In this document: positions 44,101 through 53,225 of the stretch, piece after piece | Numbering within the stretch: the first letter of the stretch is position 1 | How the letters are laid out: each line of letters opens with the position of its first letter | Assembly: GCA_963971225.1 (NCBI GenBank) | Contig: OZ020270.1 | Coordinates: 64,608,932-64,672,931, forward strand | Origin: Melieria omissa | Taxonomy: Eukaryota > Arthropoda > Insecta > Diptera > Ulidiidae | Direction: 5' to 3' | DNA length: 64,000 bases | Translations under genes and position numbers: made by a program | Notes under the pieces: generated by a model | Database searches by the model: none | What the model saw: the letters and a program-made list of their open reading frames with translations, nothing else | Told to the model about the DNA's origin: nothing

Positions 44101-44348
44101 CGGTCATGTCTGCCGCATGGACGACGAAGCTCCGGCGAAAAAGGCATTCGATGCGATGGTTGGAGGTCGACGGCGAAGAGGGAGGCCGTGTCTCCGGTGG
44201 AAGGACCAAGTGGAAGAGGCCCTGGTATCTCTTGGTGTGACCAACTGGAGAAGGCGCGCGCGAAGCAGAGGCGCCTGGAGAGAAGTTTTGCGGCAGGCCG
44301 TAACCCGATAACGGGTTGTTATGGCCAGTTAAGTAAGTAAGTAAGTAA
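41105..44348 (+). mobile_element. Full-length RTE-type non-LTR retrotransposon
   Basis: The 3.24-kb element is flanked by GTAAAGCAAATACG at 41091-41104 and 44349-44362 (the first bases of the right copy could belong to the GTAA tail). E2 pol reads through the empty site in frame. It has a short 5' UTR, one ORF covering endonuclease and RT, a very short 3' UTR and a GTAA-repeat tail. Size and layout match complete RTE elements. Confidence 0.95.
41342..44311 (+). CDS. RTE endonuclease-reverse transcriptase, intact
   Basis: ATG 41342 to the stop at 44309-44311 gives 989 residues with no lesion. The AP endonuclease comes first: LRICTWNVRTLYREGA (near residue 22), QEMRW with the catalytic Glu, VLGDFNAKVGRE, and SDHYLVAAKVRM. 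A basic linker (REERKKERCLFRRKKREQ) precedes RT: LKKGDPTICANYRGISLLP, HLFIDYKAAFDS, GFRQGDPLSCDLF, and the catalytic LLAYADDIDVIGR. The C-terminus is basic (GRRRRGRPCLRWK). The protein nicks target DNA and copies its own RNA there. An upstream in-frame TTG at 41294 is not a likely start. This is the only intact mobile gene of its size in the window. Confidence 0.95.
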   Translation: MEAKKQASEGTHNVDDHSKRFKDHDLRICTWNVRTLYREGASIQLAEALTKCKADITAIQEMRWTGQGCSKRADCDIYYSCHAEKREFGCGFVVSKRLRHHVSRFTPVNERLASIRIKAKYFSISLICAHAPTEEKDDATKDAFYAKLEDVYDRCPAHDVKIVLGDFNAKVGREGIFGPTVGQFSLHGTTSNNGLRLIDFAAARNMVVSSTRFQHLDIHKATWLSPDQSTRNQIDQIVIDGRHASSILDVRTFRGPNIDSDHYLVAAKVRMRLCAAKTAQPSLRRKLDISKLRSQGVAEAYSAQLSNQLGRSPSPPDDIGGLWAHLSHSMRAAAENVLGFRRPPPKHQWYDEECRAATAYKKTLQSAATRAMTEKYREERKKERCLFRRKKREQERREREEIEECRSRNDARKFFQKVKRLTEGFKPGASSCRDENGDLVTDAQGVLRLWKEHFTKLLAGDEGNNTASGEDVQMAPIDDDGVDVPPPSHDEVRVAIQRLKNNKAAGPDGLPAELFKAGGGELIGCMHQLICKIWLEERMPNDWNLSALCPVLKKGDPTICANYRGISLLPIAYKVLTSVLCERLKPLAKALIGPYQCGFRPGKSTIDQIFTLRQILEKTHENQIDAHHLFIDYKAAFDSPIRDRLYAALSELGIPAKLVRLCRATLSNTRSSVKVGSDLSDPFDTVRGFRQGDPLSCDLFNFTMESVLRKAGVHRNGTIFNKSVQLLAYADDIDVIGRNKRDVTAAFAAIERESAKMGLVVNEGKTKYMLSTRRDSQRLGSHVEADRYAFEVVKEFVYLGTAINSSNDVSLEIKRRITLANRCYYGLGRQLRSRDLSRPTKLSLYRTLILPVLLYGAEAWTMTRNDIAALGVFERKVLRKIFGPVRVGDDYRIRTNNELYELYKDMDVAQRINIQRLRWLGHVCRMDDEAPAKKAFDAMVGGRRRRGRPCLRWKDQVEEALVSLGVTNWRRRARSRGAWREVLRQAVTR

Positions 44349-44362
44349 GTAAAGCAAATACG

Positions 44363-45827
44363 AACGCCGATGCTCTGAGTCGTGTGAGAATACAAGAAGC
44401 AAAAAATACTGGCATAGAAGTAAATTACAATGATACGCAATCGAATGCAGCCACGCAAGGAACAACAATCCACTCGTCAGACGAAAATTTTGACAGTGGA
44501 ATTCACATATCAGAACTACCACTAAATGAGTTCAATATCCAAATAATATTAGAAAAAGCAGAAACCCCTTCAAATTCCCAAAACATTATTTTTCGAAACA
44601 AGCAAAGAAGAACTATCAAGCAACCTTTGTTTGATGAGGCAGCAATAACAGATATTTTCAAAAAGTACTTTACACCAAATAAACTCATAGTAGTCTACAC
44701 AGATGACGAAACTTTCAAAATTGTCCAATCCGTCTATGCAAAATATTCGCTCACAGCAAAATTTTCAAAGTTCTTAGGTGCAATAAAATCCTTCAGGATA
44801 TAACAAATAACGACGAACAAGACCAAATAATCAAAGAATACCATGAAAATAGCAACCATAGGGGCATAACTGAGACGTTCCATCACCTTAAAAGGAAGTA
44901 CTATTTTCCCTTACTTAAACACAAGATAACAAGAATAATCAACTGCTGTAAGAAATGTCAAACCTTAAAATACGATAGACACCCCAAAAACCAAAATTTC
45001 AAAAAACAGAAACACCACTAAAACCTTTGGACATTATCCATATCGACATTTACGCCATCAACCACAAGCAGATACTCACTATCATAGACAAATTCTCGAA
45101 ATTTGCCTTAGCCTACACACTTCCGGATAGAACAAGCCTTTCCGTATTAAAATCTTTAAAAAACTTGATAAGCCACTATGGCATAACAAAAAAAATAGTC
45201 CATGATCAAGGATCAGAATTTTCGAGCCTAATATTTGGAGATTTCTGTAAGCAATTCGATATCGAGCAACACTGTACTTCATTCCAGCAAACAACTAGTA
45301 ATGCACCAGTCGAGAGATTACACTCAACACTTACAGAAATTTACCGCTTGATACTAACAAAACGAAAAACACCCAAACTTGATTTGGACCATGATGAAAT
45401 ATTAGAAGAAACTCTAATAACCTACAACAACTCAATACACTCTGCAACTAAACTTACACCTTTCGAACTTTACCACGGTAGAACATTCAAGTTCGAAAAT
45501 AATATTAAATATAATAACGAACACGATTATCTACGGAAACTGAATGAATTTCAAGAAAAGTTATATCCTGCAATAACGAAACACATGGAAACAAGAAAAG
45601 ATAAAAGAATAGAAAAATTAAATCGTAACAGGGAAAACCCAGAAGAATTAAAAGAAAATGATACTGTCTATAGGAGGGAAAGTAGAAGAAATAAAATTGC
45701 CCCCCGATTCTCTGAATATAAGGTACAAACCGATAACAATGTCACTATACAAACTAAATGTAACAAAAAAATTCATAAATCAAGAATAAGGCGAAAGAGA
45801 AACAAACTTACCAATTCCTCTCCTTGA
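44363..45827 (+). pseudogene. pol: E2 integrase and linker, two frameshifts
   Basis: After the RTE element the frame resumes with NADALSRVRI, a linker and YTDDETFKIVQSVYAKYSL to a stop near 44803. In the next frame the zinc-binding HENSNHRGITETFHHLKRKY and CCKKC follow, with another frameshift at an A-run near 45003. From 45027 the core is open: IIHIDIY (Asp), VHDQGSEFSS (Asp) and APVERLHSTLTE (Glu), a complete DDE set, then a basic C-terminal part (RRNKIAPRFSEYKV) to 45827. Confidence 0.88.
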
Positions 45828-46117
45828 TCATTTCAGAATAACCCAAATCACATCCCAACCCATCCAAATAAAAAAAATTAACAATAACCAAGGAATTCTT
45901 CCTTTCTACCTGGGCCCAGTGAAATCCATAGTAACCTATAGAAATATTTTGCACATAATAGACCTAAATACATACGGGGAAAATATATTAAATATTGATC
46001 AAACCCTACAAAATCTAGAAAAACACGGATCCTCAATAACCATAACTAAATTAAAATTAAATGAATTAGAGCGAAGATAAAAGCTTCTACTACCAATAAA
46101 CAGACAAAAGCGAGGGA

Positions 46118-46120
<3 letters not shown>

Positions 46121-46148
<28 letters not shown>

Positions 46149-47966
46149 GCCAAATGATACAAAATCTACAGGCTAGAAACTAAAAATTAATTAACACTTA
46201 AAAATAAAAAAAGGCAATTTGGTTAAGAATAAAACTTAGAAACAAGTTCTTTAAACTTTTCTTTTGAAATACAAAAACCAATATCACTGAAAGACGCTAA
46301 TTTATTAAATTCAAGGAGCGACCTAACAAGAGGTTGATTTAAAGCAGAGTTTGTTCTATAGTTTTTTATAAAAAATATCTTATTTAAGCGAGTAGTTCTG
46401 ATTGGAACAAAAAAGCTAATAAAGCTTAACAAATCAGGGCAATCGATGTTACCACAAATGATATCATAGACAAACATTAGAGAATTAATTATGCGCCTAT
46501 TTTCTAAAGATTTCAGATCAACAAGCAAACAACGTGATTTATATGGAGGAATAGGTTCTTGAAAGTTAAGTGAAAATAACGCAAACTTTAGAAACTTTTT
46601 CTGAACACTTTCGAGGCGATTTGTGTGAACTGCATAAAACGGATTCCAGATAAAAGCCGCGTATTCGAGCCTAGACCTTACAAAGGCAGAGAATAGAAGC
46701 TTATACGTATAAGGGTCACTGAAATTTGAACTGTTACGACGTACAAATGCTAACATAGCATAAGCTTTAGGAATTATGTAATTTAAATGGTTAGTAAATG
46801 TTAACTTGGAGTCGAGTAAAACGCCCAAATCCAGCATCTCATTAACAACATTTAAACGAGTATTTGCAATTTGAAATGAAGAATCGATATTACTGTTATT
46901 TAACTTAGAAAAAGTTACATGAAAGCATTTCTTAACATTTAAAGCTAAGCGATTCATAATGCACCAAGTATTTAAATTATTCAAGTCACTTTGAATCTCA
47001 AAAATATCATTCACACAACGAATTTTGAGGAATATTTTGAGATCATCTGCAAATAACAGATAATTCGTGTTACTAAAACAAGAATCAGTATCGTTAATGA
47101 AAAGAAGCAAAAATAACGGCCCCAAGACACTTCCTTGAGGTACACCTGAGGTAGCAGCAAAAGATCTCGACTTTGTACCATCCACAACAACGTGACATAG
47201 TCTTCCACATAAATACGAACTTATCCATTTCAAAAAGACAGAATGAAAGCCAAGCCTTTCAAGCTTCATTATAAGTATTTTATGTGATACTTTATCGAAA
47301 GCTTTGGAGAAATCGGTGTAGATAGTGTCAACCTGCAATTTCTCCTCAAACGCTGAAAAGCAGTACTGGGTGAAGACAGCCAAGTTAGTTACCGTCGATC
47401 GACCAGGTACAAAACCGTGTTGGTTAGGGGATATAACTCTAGTGAGAGTGAAGGCTAGGCATTCCTTCACAATGACCTCAAGTAATTTGGACACAGTTGT
47501 AAGTTTAGAGATTGGGCGATAGTTCGAGATGTCATTTTTACTGCCACTCTTAAACACCGGAGTGATATGTGCAACTTTCCACTTATCAATAAACACACCA
47601 GATGATAAAGACTGGTTGAAAATATGGCACAAGGGCTTACAAATTGTTGAAGCACAATTTTTAAACAAAAGCGAAGAGAAGCCGTCGCAATCAGCCTTGA
47701 CGGACAGCTTCAAATTCCTAATACCCGTCATTACCTCACATTCAGTGATACTCAGTGAGCCAAAGTCTATAGATGAAAAAATATTATCAAAGGTAGTGCT
47801 GTCGGGTACATCAGAGTTTGTTTCAAAATTAGACATAAAAAAAATTGCGAAAAGATTTGAGGTACTAAGAGCAGAATTAGAGGACACACCATTGTAGGTC
47901 ATCAATGAAGGAATATCGGAATGAGACTTTTTGGACTGAAAAAATACCAAAAGGCTTTTGGGTTAT
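46121..47966 (-). mobile_element. Jockey-type non-LTR element in E2 env, 5' truncated
   Basis: On the minus strand the element runs from an RT start at about 47960 to a 3' tail of TTTA repeats (46121-46146 on the plus strand). The tail type matches that of the Jockey element at 5131-10862. No clear target duplication can be read because env at the site is itself T-rich. It is inserted two codons after the furin-type site. Confidence 0.88.
46223..47950 (-). CDS. Jockey-type reverse transcriptase, open but 5' truncated
   Basis: One open frame of about 575 codons without an ATG of its own: KSHSDIPSLMTYNG, KSGSKNDISNYRPISKL, DTIYTDFSKAFDKVSHK, SGVPQGSVLGPLF, and the catalytic LFADDLKIF, then a thumb and C-terminal part to 46223. 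The endonuclease and ORF1 are missing. All RT motifs are intact, so it is younger than the Jockey copy at 5131-10862, to which it is clearly but distantly related. Confidence 0.9.
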   Translation of the reverse strand: MVFFQSKKSHSDIPSLMTYNGVSSNSALSTSNLFAIFFMSNFETNSDVPDSTTFDNIFSSIDFGSLSITECEVMTGIRNLKLSVKADCDGFSSLLFKNCASTICKPLCHIFNQSLSSGVFIDKWKVAHITPVFKSGSKNDISNYRPISKLTTVSKLLEVIVKECLAFTLTRVISPNQHGFVPGRSTVTNLAVFTQYCFSAFEEKLQVDTIYTDFSKAFDKVSHKILIMKLERLGFHSVFLKWISSYLCGRLCHVVVDGTKSRSFAATSGVPQGSVLGPLFLLLFINDTDSCFSNTNYLLFADDLKIFLKIRCVNDIFEIQSDLNNLNTWCIMNRLALNVKKCFHVTFSKLNNSNIDSSFQIANTRLNVVNEMLDLGVLLDSKLTFTNHLNYIIPKAYAMLAFVRRNSSNFSDPYTYKLLFSAFVRSRLEYAAFIWNPFYAVHTNRLESVQKKFLKFALFSLNFQEPIPPYKSRCLLVDLKSLENRRIINSLMFVYDIICGNIDCPDLLSFISFFVPIRTTRLNKIFFIKNYRTNSALNQPLVRSLLEFNKLASFSDIGFCISKEKFKELVSKFYS

Positions 47967-48612
47967 TTTTAATGGGATAGGTACGGTTATAAAAACAATT
48001 ACGGGAAACATGGATGCAAATGACGCGGAGACACTTAACAAACAGATTGAAAACATAAGGGAAGGTACAACAAACATTACCTCCATTATGAACAATCATG
48101 CAATTTACAACCATAAACTATCGGAGAGAATCACGAATATCACCGAACACATAAATAAAGAACAAGAGAAAATTGGAAATTTTATTAACAAAAACGCTAA
48201 TAAAATAACAAATATAGAAGATAAATTACAAGAGCAACAGCATATTAACCAAATAAACTACAATATCGATTTACTCACGAATCACTTATCTGAAATAGCG
48301 GAAACAATTACACTGGCTAAATTAAACATAATTTATAAATCCATATTAAGCCTTTCAGAATTGGAAGAAATTTTCGAAATTACCAATAATAAATCACTAA
48401 AAATTATATCAGAGGAACACCTGTATGAAATAGTAAATATACAAGCTTATTATAATTCCTCAAACATTATATTGAATATCCAAATACCAGTCCTCTCAAC
48501 CGAACCCTACAAAGCATATCATCTCATAACACTCCCAATCAATGAAACATTAGAAATAGACATTAAACCGTATATAATATATAGTGAGCAAAGGATACAA
48601 TATTTCTAGAAT

Positions 48613-49784
48613 TGAAAAAATTTAATAAATTTTGAGAGTGATTCTACTTAATGAAGAGGAGTCAAAGAAAACTGCAATTCCTCCCCTACGTTCGCAAACA
48701 TCGCAGTTTGAATTCGATACCAGAAAATTTAGCAATAGAAGAGTTTAACTCCGATACAATGACGACGCCATTAAATATAGGCAGCCAACCAGGGCCGACA
48801 GTTAGCCAGAATTTTGGCGAGATGTTCAATAATTTGAGGATTCCTGACGCAATAAAGGATCTTCCCAAATACGACGGGAATCCGAAGTCACTACACGAGT
48901 TTATCAATAATGTGGAAGAAATTCTACAATTAATTCGTGGGACGGACGAAACGCCATATGGGCAAATTTTACTTAGGGCTATTAGGAACAAAATAGAAGC
49001 CCAGGCGAATGATATATTAAATATGTATAGTACCCCACTCAACTGGGATGATATTAAGAATAATCTCATCTTACACTATGCGGATAAACGCACTGAAACG
49101 TCTTTAATCAGGGACTTACATGATTTAAGGCAAAGAACCACTGTTGAAGAATTCTACGACCAAATTATTACTATCCAATCTACTCTTAATAATAATTTAC
49201 TTTTGAATGAAACCGACAGGAATGTTATAAAATCGAAAAAAGATATGTTTACGGAAATGTGTCTTAACTCGTTTCTCGTCGGTTTGAAAGAACCTTTAGG
49301 ATCAAGCATTAGGGCCATGCGACCAGACAGCCTCGCAGCAGCACTTTCATGCTGTATCAAGGAACAAAATATTTACTATCAGAAGACAGGAACCAATACA
49401 TACAATAGCACAACGAGATATATGGGACGAATGAACAATCAATATCGCCCATATTCTCCATACAAACCAAATTATAATCCAAGGCAACCTTATTTCAATC
49501 CAGGCGGCACTTATAAGTCTTATGAACAGCCTGGGCAATTTCAAGCTCCCAACAGAAATAACTTCCAATATAAACAGCAGAGCTTTGGTAGTAACAATCG
49601 AGATACCTATAACAATAATAATAATTCTAACAGAAACCCATTCAGCCCAACACAAGCTATAACCTACCCAAAACCTGAACCAATGGACACAAGTTCAGGC
49701 AACTCCAGGTTTACATCGCGTACAAATCACACAGGGAGGAGCTATAGGTCTGGCTCTCAAGGACCAAGGGTCGGTCGTTACTAG
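48613..49784 (+). CDS. gag: E2-family gag, copy 2 (open, truncated at its end)
   Basis: The sequence GAAAAAATTTAATAAATTTT before the gag ATG is the same as before copy 1 (37713-37744). ATG 48651 opens 377 codons matching copy 1 with a handful of substitutions (Asn to Asp in RIP(N/D)AIKD, Gly to Ala, Arg to Gln, Asn to Ser) and without the 41-bp expansion. At 49771, after SGSQGPR, the sequence switches to an inverted piece of RT, so the last five codons are foreign. Confidence 0.92.
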
Positions 49785-50098
49785 GTGTCCGAGAAATGCG
49801 ATTTCCTTCCTAAGGAATTCTGACTTGTCCGTTTGGATTTTAAAGTTGCATTCCCTTAGTTTTCTGAAGACTGATTTTATGTTTAAAATGTGTTCATTAA
49901 GAGAGGTGGAGAAGATGATAATGTCGTCCAGATAGACTAAACAGTTTTTTCCAATAAGGTCTTTGAGTACGTAATCCATTACGCGCTGAAAGGTGGATGG
50001 GGCGTTCCTTAACCCGAAAGGCATGCGTTTGTACTCGTAATGACCGCCTTCTACCGTGAACGCTGTTTTTTGTATGTCTGTGGGGTCCATTTCTATTT
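49771..50098 (-). pseudogene. Inverted 328-bp fragment of E2 reverse transcriptase
   Basis: The minus strand matches 40173-40500 over its full 328 bp with no indel, from just before [11 protein letters not shown] through the catalytic YLDDI to LGHLVTT. It abuts the truncated gag copy on its left and LOA sequence on its right. It has no LTR or target duplication around it. Confidence 0.95.
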
Positions 50099-50104
50099 AT
50101 ATTT

Positions 50105-53100
50105 CTATTTCTCACCGCTACTCGGAGGGAGGTTCTGGACGTCACACTGACCAACGCGCTCCCTGGTCACCTGGTCAGGGACTGGCGGGTTTTGGAGGAG
50201 TGCTCCTTCTCCGACCAATGGTACATCAGTTTCTGATCTGAGTACACCGGCCAGACCCCCCTTCCGCAATAAGCGTAGGACAAACTGGGAGATTTTTCGT
50301 TTGTCCCTTTCTTCTAGTTTATCCTCGCGCTCCTGGAGACATTGAGACCGCGGTGGCTGCGTTAACTAATTCACTCAGACGTGCTTCATCTGCTGTTTGT
50401 AAGCCTAGGGCATACCGGGGCAAGACAAAAACACCTTGGTGGAACGCCGAAATCGCTAGATTACGGCGTGCGTGCCGACGCTCTTTCAACGCGACCAAGA
50501 GGAATAACACCTGGGACGCGTACAGATCTGACCTCAGAGCCTTCAAGCAGGAGGCCAGGCGGGCAAAGAGGGAATCATGGGAAACCTTTTGCGGCGGTAT
50601 CGAAAAAGTCTCTGACATCGGCCGACTCCGCAAGATTCTCAGCAGGTCCCCGTCCATTCCCACAACCATTCAGAAGGCAAGCAGTGACTGGACGGAGTCC
50701 AGTGGGGAAAGCCTAGAAGTGTTAATAGACGCACACTTTCCGGGGAGCACCCTCCCTTCTGCCGAAGCGGTAATTCCGGAGGAATCACATTCATGGTCCT
50801 TAACGGACGCTCGCATTGATAACACCATGGTTACGTGGGCTATTAAACTCCTTCGAGCCTTTCAAATCTCCGGGACCGGACGGCGTCATCCCAGCTGAAT
50901 TGCAGCAAACTACGGAATCGACGGTGCCGTGGCTCGTTGCAATCTTTAGGGCATGCTTGGAATGGGGTTACATACCCTCCCATGGCGGGAGGTGGATGTC
51001 GTATTCATTCCTAAGGCCGGGAAGACCTCGCACGTCAAGGCAAATGATTTCAGGCCAATAAGCCAGACATCGTTTCTCCTGAAGACCCTCGAGAGGATAC
51101 TCGACGTCCATATCAGGAGCCCAGTTCTTCTCTCTGAGTCGCAACATGCCTACACAAGGGGTAGGTCAGTTGACTCAGCGTTGCACTCCCTAGTCGACTA
51201 CATAGACAAGTCGCTCACATACAAAGAGTACAGCCTGGTGTCTTTTATAGACATAGAGGGCGCATTCAATAATGTCTGCCCTTTTGCGATAGGGGTGGCT
51301 CTTTCGGATCTCGACGTTGACAGTAAAGTGGTAGACTTCACCAGCGCCCTGCTTAGCAGCCGTTGTATTAACTCCACGATGGGAACAGCGCATCTTCGCA
51401 GGTCAGTCACCAGGGGAACCCCCCAGGGGGCATTCTGTCACCACTCCTGTGGAATCTAACCCTGAATAGATTGCTTGTCAACCTAGCGGCTGTTGGCTGC
51501 AAGGTCGTCGCCTATGCCGACGATGCTGTAATGGCCATGGCTGGCAAATCTCCGAGTGTGCTCTGCGAGCGAATGAATCACTTCCTGGACATCCTCTCCT
51601 CATGGAGCAACTCCTGCGGCCTTACGGCCAACCCGGAAAAGACGGATCTGGTTCTTTTCACAAGGAGATATAAGGTCCCTCTTTCAGACTTCCCGCCCTA
51701 AATGGAACCCCGCTCAAATTGAGTAAGGAGGTGAAATACCTGGAGCTCATACTAGACTCCAGGCTAACCTGGAGCGCAAACATCGCTGAAAGGGCGAAAA
51801 GAGCCTCCAGGGCTATCTACTGTTGTAAACGGGTAGTGGGTGCAAGATGGGGGCTTCAGCCTCGCGTTGTTATATGGCTCTATGAGGCAGTGGTAGAGCC
51901 CATCCTCCTCTACGGTGCTGTTGTATGGCGGCCTGCGGCGGCTAGCCGAGCTAACTTGAATCAGCTCGATAGAGTCAGGAGACTTGCTGCCACTCTCATA
52001 ACAGGAGCCATCCGTTCCACGCCTACCAAAGCGCTTTTCGCTATACTTAACTGGGTGTCCTCGACCCTACTAGTAAGGCAGTCCGCCAAAATTGCCGCTG
52101 TACGGTTGAATGCCATACGTAGTTGGGCACGGGCGGACTTAGGCCACTCTAGAATCCTCGGACTGGATCTTCCAACCCCGACACATATCGACTACATAGC
52201 CCTTCCCCCTAGTTTCGAACGTAAGTTCACTATAGGGATCCCCAGCAGGAGCGACTGGTCAGAGGACCGTCGCTCACTGCCAGACGTCGTCGAAATCTTC
52301 ACAGGCGGCTCTAAACTTGAGAATAGAGTCGGGTGTGGGGTTTTCTGCGACTAATTGGGGGCCAGCATTACTGCTCCAAGCGGAGCAGTACTCTTCCAAG
52401 CGGAGACCATGGCAAAACTGCTGGCAGTGGATCGGTAGCGATCGGTTGCATTCCCTCGGCTATATGTATTTTCTCGGATAGCCAGGCTGCAACCAAATCC
52501 TTGAAAGGTATTCATACCTCCTCCAAACGTGCGGCTCTGAACGGCTTAGCGGAACATGCCAGGGTTTACCTGAGTTGGGTCCCTGGGCAGGCATTTCTGG
52601 CAATTGTGTGGCGGACGAGCTGGCCAGAAAAGGCACTTTACTTCCAGCACCCACTACGCAATGTAGCATCCCCCTTGCGACCGCCAAATTGATGGACAGG
52701 CAGGCGTATCTCCGCCTGGCTAATCGACTCTGGGCGAAGGAGAGCCTCTGTAGGATCTCCAGAGAAACCTGGCCGTCGCTTAACCATGGCAGAACACGCG
52801 AATTACTGCGACTAAAGCGGAATTCCATCTACTCCACAGTTTCTGTGCTGACGGGACACTGGACGAACGGCGAACACGCCAGGAGACTCGGTCTCCCCTT
52901 TAACGACCATTGCTGCAGCTGCGACGATGCGGGCGAGGAGGAGAGCGTTGAGCACCTGATGTGCCACTGCCCAGCACTAGCGAGGAGACGACTCCGGGTG
53001 CTGGGAGCGCCGTTCTTCAGAGGTCTGGCCGACATCACAGGACCCAGCATCGGCCGCATCACCCGCTTCATCACGGAATCGGGATGGCTCCTGCCTGACA

Positions 53101-53174
53101 TCCGGGGGGTGTGTCAGCCTGAAGGGCGGCCACGTCCTTTACGTGGTACCACAACGGGCCGTACTATGGCCTAA
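50105..53174 (+). pseudogene. LOA-type ORF2: endonuclease end, RT, RNase H
   Basis: TRREVLDVTLTNALPGHLV to about 50240 is the endonuclease C-terminal part. RT blocks: FKSPGPDGVIPAELQ near 50860, FRPISQTSFLLKTLERILD near 51050, LVSFIDIEGAFNN near 51240, TRGTPQGA near 51410 and the catalytic VAYADDAVM near 51510. RNase H: EIFTGGSKLENRVG near 52310, VFSDSQAATKSL near 52470 and a GN-VADELARKG segment near 52600. The tail has LTGHW-NGEHARRLG and CCSCDD...VEHLMCHC. Frameshifts occur near 50240, 50330, 50840, 51000, 51430, 51700, 52350 and 52600, so the copy is dead. Confidence 0.85.
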
Positions 53175-53225
53175 GTGAGCTCTTTTAGCTGCCACCCTAA
53201 CCTAACCTAACCTAACTACATTGTT

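Larger units (their letters stand above)
45837..48609 (+). pseudogene. env: E2 env, split by a Jockey-type insertion
   Basis: The second env exon begins after the acceptor at 45835-45836. The surface-subunit part is open for 81 codons to a TAA at 46078-46080, and in the same frame 8 codons later is a furin-type RQKR site (46102-46113), then Gly-Ile, where the Jockey element inserts. Beyond it env continues from about 47967 with NGIGTVIKTITGN, heptad-rich helices (LNKQIENIREG, HINKEQEKIGNFI) and a beta-rich part to the stop at 48609. The transmembrane end is missing. Layout is that of baculovirus F-like errantivirus envelope proteins. The surface subunit is much shorter than usual, so a deletion is likely. 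Confidence 0.8.
36237..50098 (+). mobile_element. Errantivirus E2 (17.6/297-like), rearranged and nested
   Basis: A 5' LTR, a serine-tRNA-type primer site, a leader, gag, pol and env follow in order on the plus strand (36237-48609). Instead of a 3' LTR, the sequence passes straight from the env end into a second leader-gag copy (48613-49770), then an inverted 328-bp piece of RT (49771-50098), then LOA sequence. The unit also holds a MITE, a full-length RTE and a Jockey-type insertion. Its exact left end is uncertain by a few tens of bases. Confidence 0.82.
34913..53214 (+). mobile_element. LOA-type non-LTR retrotransposon (RNase H-bearing), itself split
   Basis: The element is flanked by ACTACATTGTT at 34902-34912 and 53215-53225, and E3 RT reads through if it is removed. 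It starts GGGATGTAGCGCTGGTCGCC, has a GC-rich leader and ORF1 remnants, then is interrupted by errantivirus E2 (about 36237-50098). It resumes with the end of the endonuclease, RT, RNase H and a C-terminal zinc-binding region, and ends in four CCTAA units at 53195-53214. The presence of RNase H and the EEESVEHLMCHCPALARRRL region point to the LOA/I group. The ORF1 C-terminus and most of the endonuclease are missing at the E2 junction. Confidence 0.85.

Noticed and set aside
49695..50090. A new 131-codon minus-strand gene
   Set aside because: The first part is the inverted RT fragment; the last 25 or so codons are antisense gag. It is a rearrangement product.
53190..53220. Telomere repeat array or chromosome end
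   Set aside because: Only four CCTAA units, placed exactly at the 3' end of a non-LTR element before its target duplication; element sequence continues on both sides.
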